From contig OZ231128.1 of the NCBI GenBank assembly GCA_965153355.1, positions 28,768,001 to 28,832,000 on the forward strand: a stretch of DNA of 64,000 nt, in the 5' to 3' direction. A program made the position numbers and the translations under genes. The notes beneath the pieces are model-generated. The model saw only the letters and a list, made by a program, of their open reading frames with translations, made no database searches and had not been told where the DNA came from. This document shows, piece after piece, positions 19,904 through 31,857 of this stretch. Numbering within the stretch: position 1 is the stretch's first letter; the number at the start of each line of letters is the position of its first letter. The DNA comes from Flaccisagitta enflata (taxonomy: Eukaryota > Chaetognatha > Sagittoidea > Aphragmophora).

Positions 19904-20596
19904 CGTGGATGTAGGGGATTCCACGTCCACCACGTCCATGGACGCGGTAAAAATCGGTCTTGAAAATCAAGTCGGTCTTAATAAGGAGTAATTCTAGGAT
20001 GATGAATATGTCCCATGAAGCGCCCCAAACTTCGACTATGGCTTTCACCAATCTTACCACAGTTGAGGCCTGGTAAGAAAATATTCCATGCAAAATTTTG
20101 GGCCTCTCAGATAGCAGGAACCTTTGTTAGGGTGAGGTTGAAGTTTGCATTGAATTAGCATTGGAATCAGTATTTCTATTATGCAAATTTTGTCTCTGCT
20201 ATAGATTTCTATGGAAACTTCATGGTCACCCTAACGAAGGTTCCCCCAATCCCAGAGGCCTGAAAATTTGCATGAGATATTTTTTTACCAAGCCTCGTCT
20301 ATGGTAAGATTGGTGAGAGCTAATGTTTAACTTTGGGGCGTTTCAATTGACGTAATGATGAATCAGAAATTTCCTTGAAAAACAAGTTAAAAGAGAAAAA
20401 CTCAGCAATTTTTTTTATATATAACAAAAAAGCCTTTAGATGGAAGATTTACTTCCATCAATAATGCAAAAAATAAAAGAAATTACAGTTTTTTACAGTT
20501 TTCATGTTTTGCATACGTTAGTAATAGTATTGATCCTGACTCGGTCTTGAAATGCTAAATTGATGTTGCGAATTTTGGAGCGTTCCTTCATCCATG
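19904..20596. mobile_element. hAT-like insertion with 8-bp target duplication
   Basis: CTCATCAC flanks both sides (19896-19903 and 20597-20604). Ends are imperfect inverted repeats: CGTGGATGTAGG on the left and, read inverted, CATGGATGAAGG on the right. An 8-bp duplication with CA-type ends fits hAT. It carries the palindrome 20013-20341. Confidence 0.55.
20013..20341. repeat. 330-bp inverted repeat
   Basis: GCGCCCCAAACTTCGACTAT and ACCAATCTTACCA on the left pair with TGGTAAGATTGGTGAGAGCT and CTTTGGGGCG on the right; GGAACCTT..GTTAGGGTGA pairs with TCACCCTAACGAAGGTTCC. Confidence 0.75.
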
Positions 20597-20657
20597 CTCA
20601 TCACTGCCCCTGCCCACCCGCACGCGACTTCAGTAGCCGTGTATCCGGTCTTGTTTA

Positions 20658-21166
20658 AAAGATAAAAAGGTTCATAGATCTCTCCTTTTTTTACCCAGCC
20701 GGTGCGTTATTGATTTAGAAAAGAAAAAAACACGCCATTGGATTGCGTCGGATTTACATTACGAGCCACGAAACAAGGTGAATTGGAAAAAAAGTATATT
20801 TCCTCCGCTGATGAGTTACGTCACGCCAATAAAATGTAATTGTCACACGTAATACACTACGAAGTGAGGCTGGAACACCTGTTAATAAACCAGAAAGCTT
20901 CGTAGCCTGCGTTATGAAAGGTATGAAAGGTGCGAAGGTGCCATCATTTTTCATCAACGTCCATAAGGTTTTTTTGGGCTTTCTTCTCGTCGAGTCGATA
21001 GTAGATGAGTTTGGAGGAAATTACACCATAACAAAAAAAAAAACATTCAAAGTCCTGACGGTTAAAGAGAAAAAAAGGAAAGATGGAGTTGGACATCATA
21101 ATCTCATATATACCTAGACAGGCAGATTTACGCACGCAGACATCCGAGTAAGGAGAGAGGGAGGAG

Positions 21167-21235
<69 letters not shown>

Positions 21236-22260
21236 AAAAAGAAGTAGGGAGAGGAGAGAGATATAAACAGAGACAGAGAAACAGAGAGAGTGAGGGAGAG
21301 AGAGACAGAGATGTCGAAAACTGGAACAAGAAGATGGCAAATGGTTGTGTATTAGAAGTGCGCGTGATTGGGCGTTGCGCGTGCTTCACTCTTCCAATCA
21401 GCAAACGCGTTTGAGCAGCTTTATAGTGAACGCGGAGTCGGAAGTACGAAAAGTCGGCGCGCGAGAGACACAAAACGAAAGAAAAACAAATGGCACAATC
21501 GACGGAAAAGACAAGTGAAGGAATGGAAATGACGATGACTGATACGTTGTTCACTTATAGTATGATTTATGCATAATGCAACTCATAATGAGTTTCTCTT
21601 ATTAGCGCCCTGGGAGCTTTTGAATTTCAAAATAAATATTGCCTCAATGTTCTCAAATCATTGTGCTCCGATATATCAGCGCCCCTTCGCATTTGAAGAG
21701 GCAGAGCCGGCCAGGGGGGGGGGGTCAACCACATCTCAGATGGGGGCCCGGGCCCCGGGAGGACCCAGGAGGGCCCAGGAGAGCCTCTGAGATAGGAGAA
21801 AAAAAGAAAAATTTGTCACAAAATCCTCAGATGGTCAGCGATAATGATGCCCTGCTTAAGTGGTTTGTGATAAAAGTTGAAAAAGGGAGCAGGGTGGCCT
21901 TTTTCCACAAATGAAAAAAAAATCTGTTAACTAACTGACATCGATTTATATAAATCGACAAAATTATTCATTGGTTATCTGACTCATCATAAGCTATAAA
22001 GCATCTTAGGATTATTAGACCATGTAAGAACGCAAAACGTATATTTGGAATGCATTTTGAAAAAAATACATATCAACTTTCAAAATCTTTATTCAATTTT
22101 CGTGTTATTTCAATTGATAACCGCGGATCGACGTATGATAGCACCCATGCAAATGAGTTAATGTTTATGACACATGCGCCCGTGATGAGATATTACTAGC
22201 AACATCACACGCACACACGTCTTAAGATAATTACAATGCGAATCAAAATGGAACGCAAGT
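20658..22260. other. Non-coding stretch with GA microsatellite
   Basis: (GA)n at 21171-21231; the polySer/Leu frames over it are artefacts. G-run at 21714-21723. No supported gene. Confidence 0.45.
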
Positions 22261-22264
22261 CCTT

Positions 22265-22398
22265 TAATTAGTCCCTTGCTACGCGTCTACACACCCCGCT
22301 TTGTCCGTCCGTCTGTGCGTCGAAATAGTCTAGCGACCTCAAATATGGCCTATCCACCCGCACGCGAGTTGGGTAGCCGTGTATCCGGCCTTGTTTCC
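22265..22398 (-). mobile_element. Short family A element
   Basis: Eroded hairpin AGTCCCTTGCTACGCGTCT, CCCCGCTTTGTCCGTCCGTC, CCACCCGCACGCGAGTTGGG and TAGCCGTGTATCCGGCCTTG. About 130 bp. Confidence 0.65.
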
Positions 22399-23375
22399 TA
22401 TGACGGACCACTTGCCTGGTGATGATATCGTTTCTGTTTGAGACTAAAATCAAATGAATATGACAATCGTTCATCGTATCTTTAAATGATAGTTGCGTTC
22501 CTCAATCTATTCGCAAGGTAGAAAGTGGAATTTTCTAGTGCTTAAATTTCAATGTTGCACAAAACAAAAAACCCTGTGTGAAAGAATAGGTGCTACTTGA
22601 AAACAAATGAAAGGACAAAACAGAAAGAGAGCAAACGTTACAAATCGCGCATACAAATCGAAGAATGTCAATTTCTAAATACCATCAAGACAGCCAAAAC
22701 AACTAATTCATATCGATTCTTCCGTGTCATTTCAATTGACTTACATACATTATGCCTCTCGTAAAACGCATATAAACGAGCTCATTGAAACACATGTATA
22801 TATATTTAAACATGCGCGTACAGCCGTGCATCAATTTTCCGCGGAGGTTGCGCGAAAATATATTTACAAAAAAAAAAGGCAAAAACAATGGCTTTCATGA
22901 TTTATGAGTAAAGATGATAAGAATTGGTTGCATCGATGCACAAATCAGCAGTTTACACAAGAGAGAGGTGAAAAGTCAATAAAGTGGATACACGGACAGG
23001 CAGACCAATAATAAACAAGCGGAAAACAACACAGATAGACAGGAAAGTATTGAATAGGAAAGCAACCTGCAATTTCTTTTTTTAAACGAGCAACAATGGA
23101 GTAGAAGTAATAAATAGTTAGATGAATGTACAATCAGCAACACTGCAAATAGTTTCGTTTAGCATAAAAAAGGAAAAAATAACCAAATTGACCATCACGC
23201 AAAATCGACGAGTCTAAGCGGGTGAGAATTGAACTTTATACACAGAAAAAAAATGAATATCTTCTAATCTGCTAGATCTCTACTAGCTCTCAAATCTTTG
23301 ACTAATCTTGCATAAAACAACCAACAAAACTAAGTTTCTTCTATCATACATCAATTTGCCTTTTTTGTGCGCGTA
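22399..23375. other. Region just downstream of the plastin stop, non-coding
   Basis: A/T-rich. The 3' UTR and poly(A) site of plastin may lie in 22-23.6 kb, but I cannot place them: the nearest minus-strand AATAAA noted is at 22087-22092, about 1.5 kb after the stop. Confidence 0.35.
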
Positions 23376-23376
23376 G

Positions 23377-23378
<2 letters not shown>

Positions 23379-23462
<84 letters not shown>
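23379..23462. repeat. (GA)n microsatellite
   Basis: About 42 GA dinucleotides, roughly 130 bp after the plastin stop codon and so possibly in its 3' UTR, followed by GACA-rich DNA to 23560. Confidence 0.9.
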
Positions 23463-23463
<1 letters not shown>

Positions 23464-23590
23464 AGGCAAACAGATAGACTAACAAAGAGAAAGACAGATA
23501 GACTGACAGACTGGCGGAAAAGTAGACCAAGATAGATACACAGACAGACTGACAAACAAAACAGATAAAGAAAAAGCTGCGTTCTTCTGT

Positions 23591-23758
23591 TTAGTTTTCT
23601 TCGATGACTTTGGGTTGCATGTCTTTGACCATGAGACATGCAAAGACAGTCATGATCATTTTGTGGTTGACTTCCGTGATGTCTTCCGGAAGCGCGTAGA
23701 CGCCGGCGCCAATTTTACGCGCCATCGAAATCGCGTATTTTGCGTTATCCATCCGCTC
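23591..23758 (-). CDS. PLS: Plastin last coding exon (CH4 C-terminal half)
   Basis: The acceptor TTCTCTTCTAG precedes codons [20 protein letters not shown], then [10 protein letters not shown] and IMTVFACLM, and the frame ends VIEEN-TAA at 23591-23593. This is the terminal helix set of CH4, where vertebrate plastins read [20 protein letters not shown] and MTVFACLMG. The tail after FACLM is longer here (about 12 residues) than the vertebrate GRGMKRV. 56 codons including stop, phase 0 at its start. It is essential for the second actin-binding module. Confidence 0.93.
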   Translation of the reverse strand, partial: ERMDNAKYAISMARKIGAGVYALPEDITEVNHKMIMTVFACLMVKDMQPKVIEEN

Positions 23759-23826
23759 CTAGAAGAGAATAGATGTAAAGTGAAAAAATCATTATTACAA
23801 TTGAATATATTGAATGGACAGCATAG

Positions 23827-24160
23827 ATTTTTCTTCTTCTTCTTCTTCTTCTTCTTCTTCTTCTTCTTCTTCTTCTTCTTCTTCTTCTTCTTCTTCTTCT
23901 TCTTCTTCTTCTTTTTTCTTCTCTTTCCTCTTTCTTTCTTCCCATCTTTCTTCTTATTTTTTTCTTTCTGCCTCTTTTCTTTCTTCTCCCTTTTTTCCTT
24001 TTCCTTTTTTTTTCTTTTTCTTTCTTCTTCTTTTTCCTTTTTTCTTTTTTTCTCTTTTTTCTCTTTTTTTCGTTTTCTTCTTCATTTTCTTGTCCTTCTT
24101 CCCCTTGATCTTCTTGTTCTCCTTCTTCTTATCCATCTTCATTTTCTTCTTCGTTTTTTC
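23827..24160. repeat. (TTC)n microsatellite and pyrimidine tract
   Basis: Pure TTC from 23827 to about 23910, then a T/C tract to 24160. It lies only about 70 bases upstream of the last plastin exon (a GAA tract in the transcript). Confidence 0.9.
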
Positions 24161-25045
24161 CGCAAGCAACATCACACTTTTTCGAGTGCCCATGTCCAAC
24201 TACCTGAGTGACCAAGTGTTGGCATCAACGCTCCTGCCTCGGTCATCCTCCACCCCCCCCCCCCTTACCCGTAAGTTTGATTCTGTGACTTCATGTCTTT
24301 TTTATGATTTGCATGATCTTTACAGATATCTTTACATAGTCTTATACATGTTTATTGATTAGCTGAACAAAAAAAAACCTCTTTCCCTTTGCGGCCGCTT
24401 TTCCGGTGGCGTCGCATGAATTTTGATCCCTCAAGTCAGCGATTCGCTCTTCGAGGTTTATCTTCTTTTTCTTTTTTTAAGAGCAGCAGCTTTTTTTCTT
24501 TTTTTCTGTCTTCTTTCTTATTTTTTCTTCTCATTCCCTTTTTTCTTTTTTTAGTTTTGTGTGACGTCAGCTCGTTTTCAGTCACGTCAGCGCGTTTTTT
24601 AGACACAGACGATCTCACTCGCGCGCGAGCCTCTGTCGCTGGAAACTCTTTCCGAGTTCCGAGTTGAGAACTTGAGATATATCCTTCATTCATGAAGTTC
24701 TTTGTCATAAATCGAGCGCGTAAAATGCGCGCACGCTAGCGTGTAAGCGGATACGCGCACACGCACACGCAGGCGAACACGTATATGCACACGTAAAGAC
24801 GTCGGTCTATTGACTTCTGTTTTGTCACTGTACGTGATGTCTTTTTCTATTCGTCACAAATGGTGTGTGTGGTGAAAGAATGACGAATACTGCCTCTGCA
24901 TTTCCCAACACAACAGTTCCTCATCTAGGGCGGGGGGGGGGGGATTGCCTGTTTCGATTACAAGTCATGAGAGTTTGTTGTCATGGTCTTAGCAGTGGAC
25001 AGAGGCAGTCATGTAGACGGCAGAGCTGGTTAATGGGCAGGGGTT
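24161..25045. other. Intronic spacer
   Basis: Part of the last plastin intron. G- and C-runs at 24255-24264 and 24931-24941, and pyrimidine tracts. No element recognised. Confidence 0.4.
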
Positions 25046-25047
25046 GT

Positions 25048-25142
25048 GAGAGGCAATCTCTCAAAGACTGCAGTTGATCTGTAATTAAATAAATAACTAG
25101 AGAGCGCAATCTAATTATCTAGAGTCTTTGAGAGATTGCCTC
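25048..25142. repeat. Short fold-back repeat
   Basis: GAGGCAATCTCTCAAAGACT at the left returns inverted as AGTCTTTGAGAGATTGCCTC at the right; arms about 20 bp around an A/T-rich loop. MITE-like. Confidence 0.75.
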
Positions 25143-25283
25143 ATACAGGGCAATCATCAGAATGGACGCCAGTAGTGCAGACAACTGCCGATGGACAGAC
25201 CGACGGACTAATAAGTTGAATTCTGAAAAGTGACAATTGACAAAGCGGTTTGCCTCAAATGTTTGAGTCGGACAACATTACGT

Positions 25284-25903
25284 ACAGTACTTTCCGAGCA
25301 AACCCGGCTAAAACTGGAGGATTAATTTTTGTTACTTTAATTTCATTTCCCAAACTTAATTTTTTGGTTTCTAACTTAATCAAAAAATACTTAATTCCTT
25401 GAACATATTTGGCTGTGAAAAAAAATAACTTGTGAAATCAAAGTGCATGAAGACATCAGAATTGAGTGTTCTAACCCAAACCATTGCAAAGGGCAGAAAA
25501 TTTTACCTATCCTAGACTACAAGAACAGCTCAGTCAGACAATTATTTAAGATTTTATGGCCACTTAAAGTTTTTAAGGACAATTGTCCTAAATTATTTTA
25601 AGACAATTGTCCTTAAAAACTTGAAATGGCTATAAAATCTGAAATAATTGTCTGACTGAGCTGTTCTTGTAGTCTAGGATAGGTAAAATTTTCTGCCGAA
25701 TCCAATGGTCTGGGTTAGAACACTCAATTCTGATGTCTTCATGAACTTTGATTTCACGAGTTATTTTTTTTGACAGCCAAATATATTCAAGGAATCAAGT
25801 ATCTTTTAATCAAGTTAGACACAAAAAATTAAGTTTGGTAAATGAAATTAAAGTAACAAAAATTAATCCTCCAGTTTTAGCCGGGTTTGCTCGGAAGGTA
25901 CTG
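25284..25903. mobile_element. 620-bp Tc1/mariner-type fold-back MITE
   Basis: TA|CAGTACTTTCCGAGCAAACC on the left and inverted CAGTACCTTCCGAGCAAACC on the right, with TA at 25282-25283 and 25904-25905. The inverse match runs almost to the centre near 25593 (AGGACAATTGTCCT). Arms about 300 bp. No coding. Inside the last plastin intron. Confidence 0.85.
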
Positions 25904-25914
25904 TACATTGAAAT

Positions 25915-26050
25915 ACATTACATTACATTACATTGCTTTGCTTTGCATTGCATTGCATGGCATTGCATTGTATTACACTACATTGCATTGCGTTGCGTTT
26001 CGTTGCATTGAATTGCATTGCATTGCATTGCATTGCATTGCATTGCATTA
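25915..26050. repeat. (CATTG/CATTA)n pentamer repeat
   Basis: About 25 imperfect CATTR or CTTTG pentamers ending only 16 bases from the 5' splice site of the plastin exon at 26073. Confidence 0.9.
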
Positions 26051-26072
26051 GATTATATGGCACGAAACTAAC

Positions 26073-26216
26073 CTCATCGTCGTTGGCCTCTTTGACGTAG
26101 TTGTAGTTGATGACTCCCGGTCTCAAAGCGTCGATCAGATCGATGATGACTTTGCTGTCGGACAAAGAAGTGTCCTGGAAACTTCGGAATGTCGACGTTT
26201 TACCGCCTCGTTGAAG
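26073..26216 (-). CDS. PLS: Plastin exon (CH4 N-terminal half)
   Basis: 48 codons, phase 0 at both ends: acceptor AACACAACAG, then LQRGGKTSTFRSFQDTSLSD, SKVIIDLIDALRPGVINYNY and VKEANDDE, then donor GAG|GTTAGT. Vertebrate plastin-3 has [20 protein letters not shown] and AIQPGCINYDLV at this place. It forms helices of the fourth CH domain. The splice acceptor's upstream pyrimidines are supplied by the CT (GA on plus) microsatellite at 26228-26302. Confidence 0.93.
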
Positions 26217-26223
26217 CTGTTGT

Positions 26224-26227
<4 letters not shown>

Positions 26228-26286
<59 letters not shown>

Positions 26287-26302
26287 CAGAGAGAGAGAGA
26301 GA
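26228..26302. repeat. (GA)n microsatellite at a splice acceptor
   Basis: In the transcript this is a (CU)n tract ending about 12 bases before the acceptor AG of the exon at 26216. Confidence 0.9.
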
Positions 26303-26514
26303 AATAGAGACAGTCAGACAGACAGAGCCAGAAAAGAGTGCGAGGGGAAGGTGGGAGAACAATGAGAAGAGGAAACAGCTAAAACAGTGTATTGGTATAT
26401 CGGTACTACCATTTTACCAATTTGGTAGCGATTCTCAAAATGAGTGAAAATGTTTAACTTTCATATACGTGCAGCATAAACACGCAGGCAGGCAGGCACG
26501 CAAGCAAACACAGA
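26303..26514. other. Intronic spacer
   Basis: CAGA-rich then unique DNA. Nothing recognised. Confidence 0.4.
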
Positions 26515-27177
<663 letters not shown>

Positions 27178-27429
27178 TTATAGTCAGGGATCTTAAAGAA
27201 GTGTAGGGTAAAAATTTCCAAACAGCTCTGGAACTTCACTATTCTGACATATTTTTTCGTGCTGAACACAAATCTGACCTCCATTTTGGAATATTTTTTG
27301 GGCCCCCCTTTCAAAAATCCAATTTTTTGCCATTTTTAGGGTAAAAATGCACTTTTTAGCTATTTGGAGTTCACTGTTGACACCCAGTTGCGTTTTTCAG
27401 TTGAACCTAACAAGAACTGGAGTATATAC

Positions 27430-28682
27430 ACAGTTTACGAGAGTTTGGCGGCCATACGGGGACTGTAACTGGCCAAAAACAGGCCAAAAATGGCCCAAAA
27501 AAGCCAAAAACCCCATTTTTTCTCAAAAAATGAGTGTTATTTAAGAATTTCTTGCCAAACACACTCAATTAGGTCAGAATAAGGACAAATGTACTCATTG
27601 AGAGCTTTTAGTACTGCTACGGGGGTAATAACAGGCCAAAAACAGGCCAAAAATGGCCCAAAATGGCCAAAATCGGCATTTTCAACATATAGATCATTGT
27701 TATCCGGAATGTTTTCACTTATCTCACCCAATCCTGTCAGAACTAGATCAAATATACTCATTGACAGCTTTAAAAACAAATACGGGGGCCACAACAGGCC
27801 AAAAACAGGCCAAAAACGGCCCCAGACGGTCAAAATCGGCATTTTCATCTCATGTATCATTGTTATTCAGGATTTTTTCGCCAATCTCACTCAATGCAGT
27901 CAGAACAAGGTCAGATATACTCATTGAGAACTTTGGAAACAGATACTGGGGCTTCAAGAGGCCAAAAACAGGCCAAAAATGTCCTAAAATGGCCAAAATC
28001 GCTGTTTTCATCTGATAGATCATTGTTATTCAGAATTTTTTCGCCAATCTTACTCAATGCAGTCAGAACTAGGTCAAATATAGTCATTGAGAGCTTTGGA
28101 AACTGATACCGGGGCCATAACAGGCCAAAAACAGGCCAAAAATGGCCTAAAATGGCCAAAAAAGACATTTTCATCTAAATTATTAAAGCTCTTTGGAATT
28201 TTTTTTTAAATCTCACTCAATCCAGTCAGAATTAGGACAAAAATACTCATCGAGAGCTTTAAACACTGATTCCGGGGTCATAACAGGCCAAAAACAGGCC
28301 AAAAATGGGCTAAAATGGCCTAATTCTGCATTTTCATCAGGCAGATCATTGTTATTCAGAATTTTTTAGCCAATCTCACTGAACACAGTCAGAATAAGGT
28401 CAAATATACTCATTGATAGCTGTGAAAACTGATACCGGGGCCATAGCAGGCCAAAGACAGGCCAAAATTGGGCTGAAATGGCCTAAATCTGCATTTCCAT
28501 GAAATAGATCATCGTTAATCAGAACTTTTTTTGCGTATCTCACTCCATCAATTCAGAACTAGATCAAATATACTCCTTGACAGCTTTGGACGCTAAAACT
28601 TGGGTCCTAATAGGCCAAAAACAGGTCAAAAAATGGCCTAGAATATCCTAAATCTGCCTTTCCTTCAAATAGATCATAGTTT
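27430..28682 (+). repeat. 163-bp satellite, left arm of the fold-back
   Basis: The marker ACTCATTGAGAGCTTT recurs with TCATTG (or variants) at 27595, 27758, 27921, 28084, 28247, 28410 and 28574: spacing 163 (last 164). Each unit contains AACAGGCCAAAAACAGGCCA, GGCCAAAATGGCC-like hairpin-prone words, a TTTTCATC block and AGATCATTGTTATTC. Frames over it are open in places but are not genes. Confidence 0.9.
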
Positions 28683-29260
28683 TTGAGCAGCGGTCCCGAA
28701 GGGGACAATGTCCTGTAGAACACAGGGGGATTTTCGCTCATTTGTACGTGCGTGCCTTCCCCCTCCCCCCAGCCTCGAGGCTCAAATCCCAGCGTCAAGC
28801 TAAAATCCAGACCTCAAGGCTGAAATCCCAGGTTCAAGGCTTAAATCCCAGCCTTGAGGCTCAAATCCACAGCTCAGCGCTCAAGTCCAAGACTCAAGGC
28901 TCAAATCCCAGCCTCAAGTCTAAAATCTCATCCTCAAGGCTCAAACCCCAGCCTCGAGACTCAAATCCCAACCTTCAGGCTCAAATCCTAGCCTTGAGGC
29001 TCAGATCCCAGCCTTAAGCCTCAAATCCCAGCCTTGAGGCTCAGATCCCAGCCTCGAGGCTCAAATTTCAGCCTAGAGGCTCAAATCCCAGCCTTGATGC
29101 TCAAAAACTCAATTGGGCAAAAGTCCCCCTGTGTTCTACAAGACATCATGCCCTTTGGGGCCGCTGCCCTGCTACCCATCACCTACAATCACTTATATAC
29201 AAAGCAGGGCAAAGGGTATCGCTGACCACATATTGCCCTTGGGCAACTGGTTCAGAATCT
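28683..29260. mobile_element. Family D element (20-bp core)
   Basis: Left GAGCAGCGGTCCCGAAGGGG, AATGTCCTGTAGAACACAGG and GGGATTTTCGCTC; core 28770-29105 of about 17 units like AGGCTCAAATCCCAGCCTTG; right CCCCCTGTGTTCTACAAGAC, CCCTTTGGGGCCGCTGCCCT and GGGTATCGCTGACCACATAT. Sits at the inner edge of the left fold-back arm. Confidence 0.7.
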
Positions 29261-29345
29261 TTAGGTCGCGTGCTACGCGTCTCTAAACCCTGCTATGTCG
29301 GTCCATTGGTTGGTTGGTTGGTCAGTCGGTTGGTCAGTCAGTCGG
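29261..29345 (-). mobile_element. Family A fragment (hairpin end only)
   Basis: AGGTCGCGTGCTACGCGTCTCTAAACC and GGTTGGTCAGTC units; its 5' half is missing, replaced by the D element beginning at about 29348. Confidence 0.55.
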
Positions 29346-29672
29346 TTGGTCCCTTTTGGGCAGCCGCCCTGAAGGGGACAAAGTCCTGTAGAACACAGGA
29401 CTTTTGTTCATCCGTTTGTACATTGGCCCTCCCCTTATAAGGCCCCTCAGGCCTCAAATCTGGCCTCTGAGACCTCAAATCTGACCTCTCAAGCCTCAAA
29501 TCCAGCCTCTCAGGCCTCAAATCCAGCATCTTACACCTCAAATCTGGCCTCTCACGCCTCAAATCTGGCCTCTCACGCCTCAAATCCAACTTCTCAGGCC
29601 TCAAACCTGGCCTCTCAGGCCTTAAATCAGGCTTCTCAGGCCTCAAATCAAAATTCTCAGGCCTCAAACAGA
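29346..29672. mobile_element. Family D element, one terminal repeat plus core
   Basis: TGGGCAGCCGCCCTGAAGGG, AAAGTCCTGTAGAACACAGG, then (20-21 bp) CTCAGGCCTCAAATCTGGCC-type units to 29670. No right terminal repeat. Confidence 0.6.
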
Positions 29673-29875
29673 ATGGATTTGAATCATCGCTGCTCTCTTT
29701 ATATAGCTGTCTTGTCGCTGGACATTACGCTGGTTGCTTGGCCATTTAAAATGACATTTATAAACAAGCTTTTATGCAGCTTTCTAGCTCAATACAAATT
29801 TTTATTACAGCTCAAACTGAATATGAAAAATACTGTAAGTCAATTCTCGAAGTGATGCTTTCCCTTTCATTTCTT

Positions 29876-29912
29876 TACCAATAAAGGCGACTATCGCTGT
29901 AGGAAAAAAGTT
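29876..29912. mobile_element. Family E fragment
   Basis: CCAATAAAGGCGACTATCGC followed by GTAGGAAAAAAGT matches the end of family E at 45310 and 61735, cut off by the MITE that starts at 29916. Confidence 0.45.
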
Positions 29913-29915
29913 GTA

Positions 29916-30693
29916 CAGGGTGTACCGCGCCGACTGTGACAAAAGAAAACGACACAACTATGCTTCTAAAAATGGTAAATTAAATTTGAAAACAGTTTCA
30001 GAAAGCTCTTTGAAAACGATTTTTTACTATTTAGTTCAGAGCCTATGAAAAATGGCTACTTTTTTTCAAAACCAAAAAAGAAACAGCAGCTTTTTTCTGT
30101 GTTTCAGAGGAAAATTGTTGATTTTTTAAGGTTTTTGAACTTCAAATGAATGTATCCTTTCGGGGAGTTAAGAAAAAAGTGTGGGTTTGGACTCAAATTG
30201 ATGCTAATTCACCATGGATTTCAGATGTACTTGAATTTTTTTGACATTTAAGCGTTTGGGCTAATTGAAATGACTCAAAAGACCAATCTTCTTCCAGCAA
30301 CATTTTGAAAATGGCAAAGAAAAAACAGATTCACTGACCTGATATGCTTTAATCACATCTGTTCCAACATTTTCATAAAATTCGTCCAATTAGCTTTGAT
30401 ATGAGTCCAACCCCACAGATTTAGCTCAATTCGTTTTGAAATGACATCGAATTTAAGATGAAAGGTTCCACTGCTTTAATGACGCAGAAATTGCAAAAAT
30501 GTATTTTTTCAAAATAAGTGTTTTTTGAAATACCATCTGAAGAGGGGCAAAAAAGAGAAGAGGTGGAAACAAATCAGAACAAGATAAAATCGTTTTTACA
30601 GAGCTTTACATCACTTTTTTCAGATTCAATTTATCATTTTCCATTGCAGAATTACATCGTTTTCTTTGGTCACTTTTCGCGGGGTACACCCTG
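29916..30693. mobile_element. 778-bp Tc1/mariner-type non-autonomous element
   Basis: TA|CAGGGTGTACCGCGCCGACT on the left; right end inverted gives CAGGGTGTACCCCGCGAAAA, then both share AAAGAAAACGA. TA flanks at 29914-29915 and 30694-30695. Terminal repeats about 45 bp. Interior is A/T-rich with no transposase frame. Confidence 0.75.
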
Positions 30694-30897
30694 TAAGTGC
30701 GAGGTTTTGGAATTTCTTGTGATTGTGCTTTGTCTGGTTGATTGCCTTTTTTTTTCTCCGGGCATCTATTTGGTTTGTTCCACTCTCTACATGTGTTTCT
30801 CCGTTTGTTATTAGTTTGCCCGTCTCTTTCTCTCTTTCACTCTCCCATTTTCATCTTTTCTCTCCCCTTTTCTCTCTCTCTCTCCCCTTCTCTCATG

Positions 30898-31048
30898 TAA
30901 CACGGGGTTACAATATTGTTGCGGACAAGTTGAAAGAGGCATCCAACCCCATCCACATCCCAACCTCAACCCCCACACACAAGCTTGGACGGACAGACGG
31001 ACCGTCAGACCAATGGATGGACTGACGGACAAAGCCTCTTATAGCGTC
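30898..31048 (+). mobile_element. Family H copy
   Basis: CACGGGGTTACAATATTGTT, GCGGACAAGTTG, CCCCATCCACATCCC, then GGACGGACAGACGGACCGTC, CAAAGCCTCTTATAGCGTCC and AGAGTTG. Compare 7661 and 60012. Confidence 0.55.
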
Positions 31049-31855
31049 CAGAGTTGAAACGAGAGAGAGACTGTGCTGCCAGGATGCACAATCATCACCT
31101 GGGACATATCAAAGTTCAAATAGACTTCAATTAACTCGATTCCTCGTTTTGAGAAAAAATATGAAAAATGCGAAAAAATATCAAAAGATTTAAAAATTCA
31201 TGGCTCCAAAACTATAAATTGCACAGAATTCTGCTTGGCGCCATCTGAAAGAGAAGAATTGGCATTTTCTAAGCTATTAATTTCATGCGTAGTCCCATTC
31301 TGCCCAAAAAATGCAGCAACTTTCTCAAACACCTCATAAAACAAAGGGAAATCTGTTTTTCTCTGCAGGATTCAAAAAGACTGAAGGGACTTTGTCTCTT
31401 CGACTTTTTTCCAAATTAACTTCAATAATGCCCTAACAAGACTCCTATTATTTTTGATGTTCCTATGGGCTTGTTTGGTTAAAAATGTATCCGAAGGTTG
31501 CCCAAGAATGATTTGGACAAGTTATGCAAAGCAATCAGCGTACTGCGTTCATGTTACAGCTTAATAAAATTCAATATTCCCCATTTGGTGAACTCCCAAA
31601 CGAAAAGAAAAAATTACTTTTTACAATTATGCTTTTTGTCTGGTGCATTTTCTAAAGAAGTGACCGATGGTGCTTCAATCGTCAATTTCAAAAATTCATT
31701 ACAAGATATAAATGACAGCATCCTTTAATGATATATTGCTTTGTTACCAAATTCTGTCCATTATCGTGCTATTGTGGAACATTTGCTTATCAATCTTCAT
31801 GTTACTTAGCATTTTGCCTTCTGCCCCATGTAAGCAAATTTTCAGTAATCTCATA
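31049..31855. other. Interior of the fold-back, A/T-rich
   Basis: No gene. CATGGCTCCAAAACTATAAA followed by TTGGCGCCATCTGAAAGAGA resembles F-like words, but no clear element. Confidence 0.35.
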
Positions 31856-31857
31856 TT

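Larger units (their letters stand above)
19753..20657 (-). mobile_element. Family A element interrupted by a 693-bp insertion
   Basis: 3' hairpin AGTCGCGTGCATGCGACT at 19756, GGTCGGTCGGTCCGTCC stretch, and after the interruption CACTGCCCCTGCCCACCCGC, ACGCGACTTCAGTAGCCGTG and TATCCGGTCTTGT at 20636-20655. Confidence 0.65.

Noticed and set aside
27537-28174. Paired frames on both strands around the 163-bp array (e.g. KQAKNGPKWPKS)
   Set aside because: The same words recur in each satellite unit and in the inverted arm; 163 is not a multiple of three and no frame runs through. Satellite DNA.
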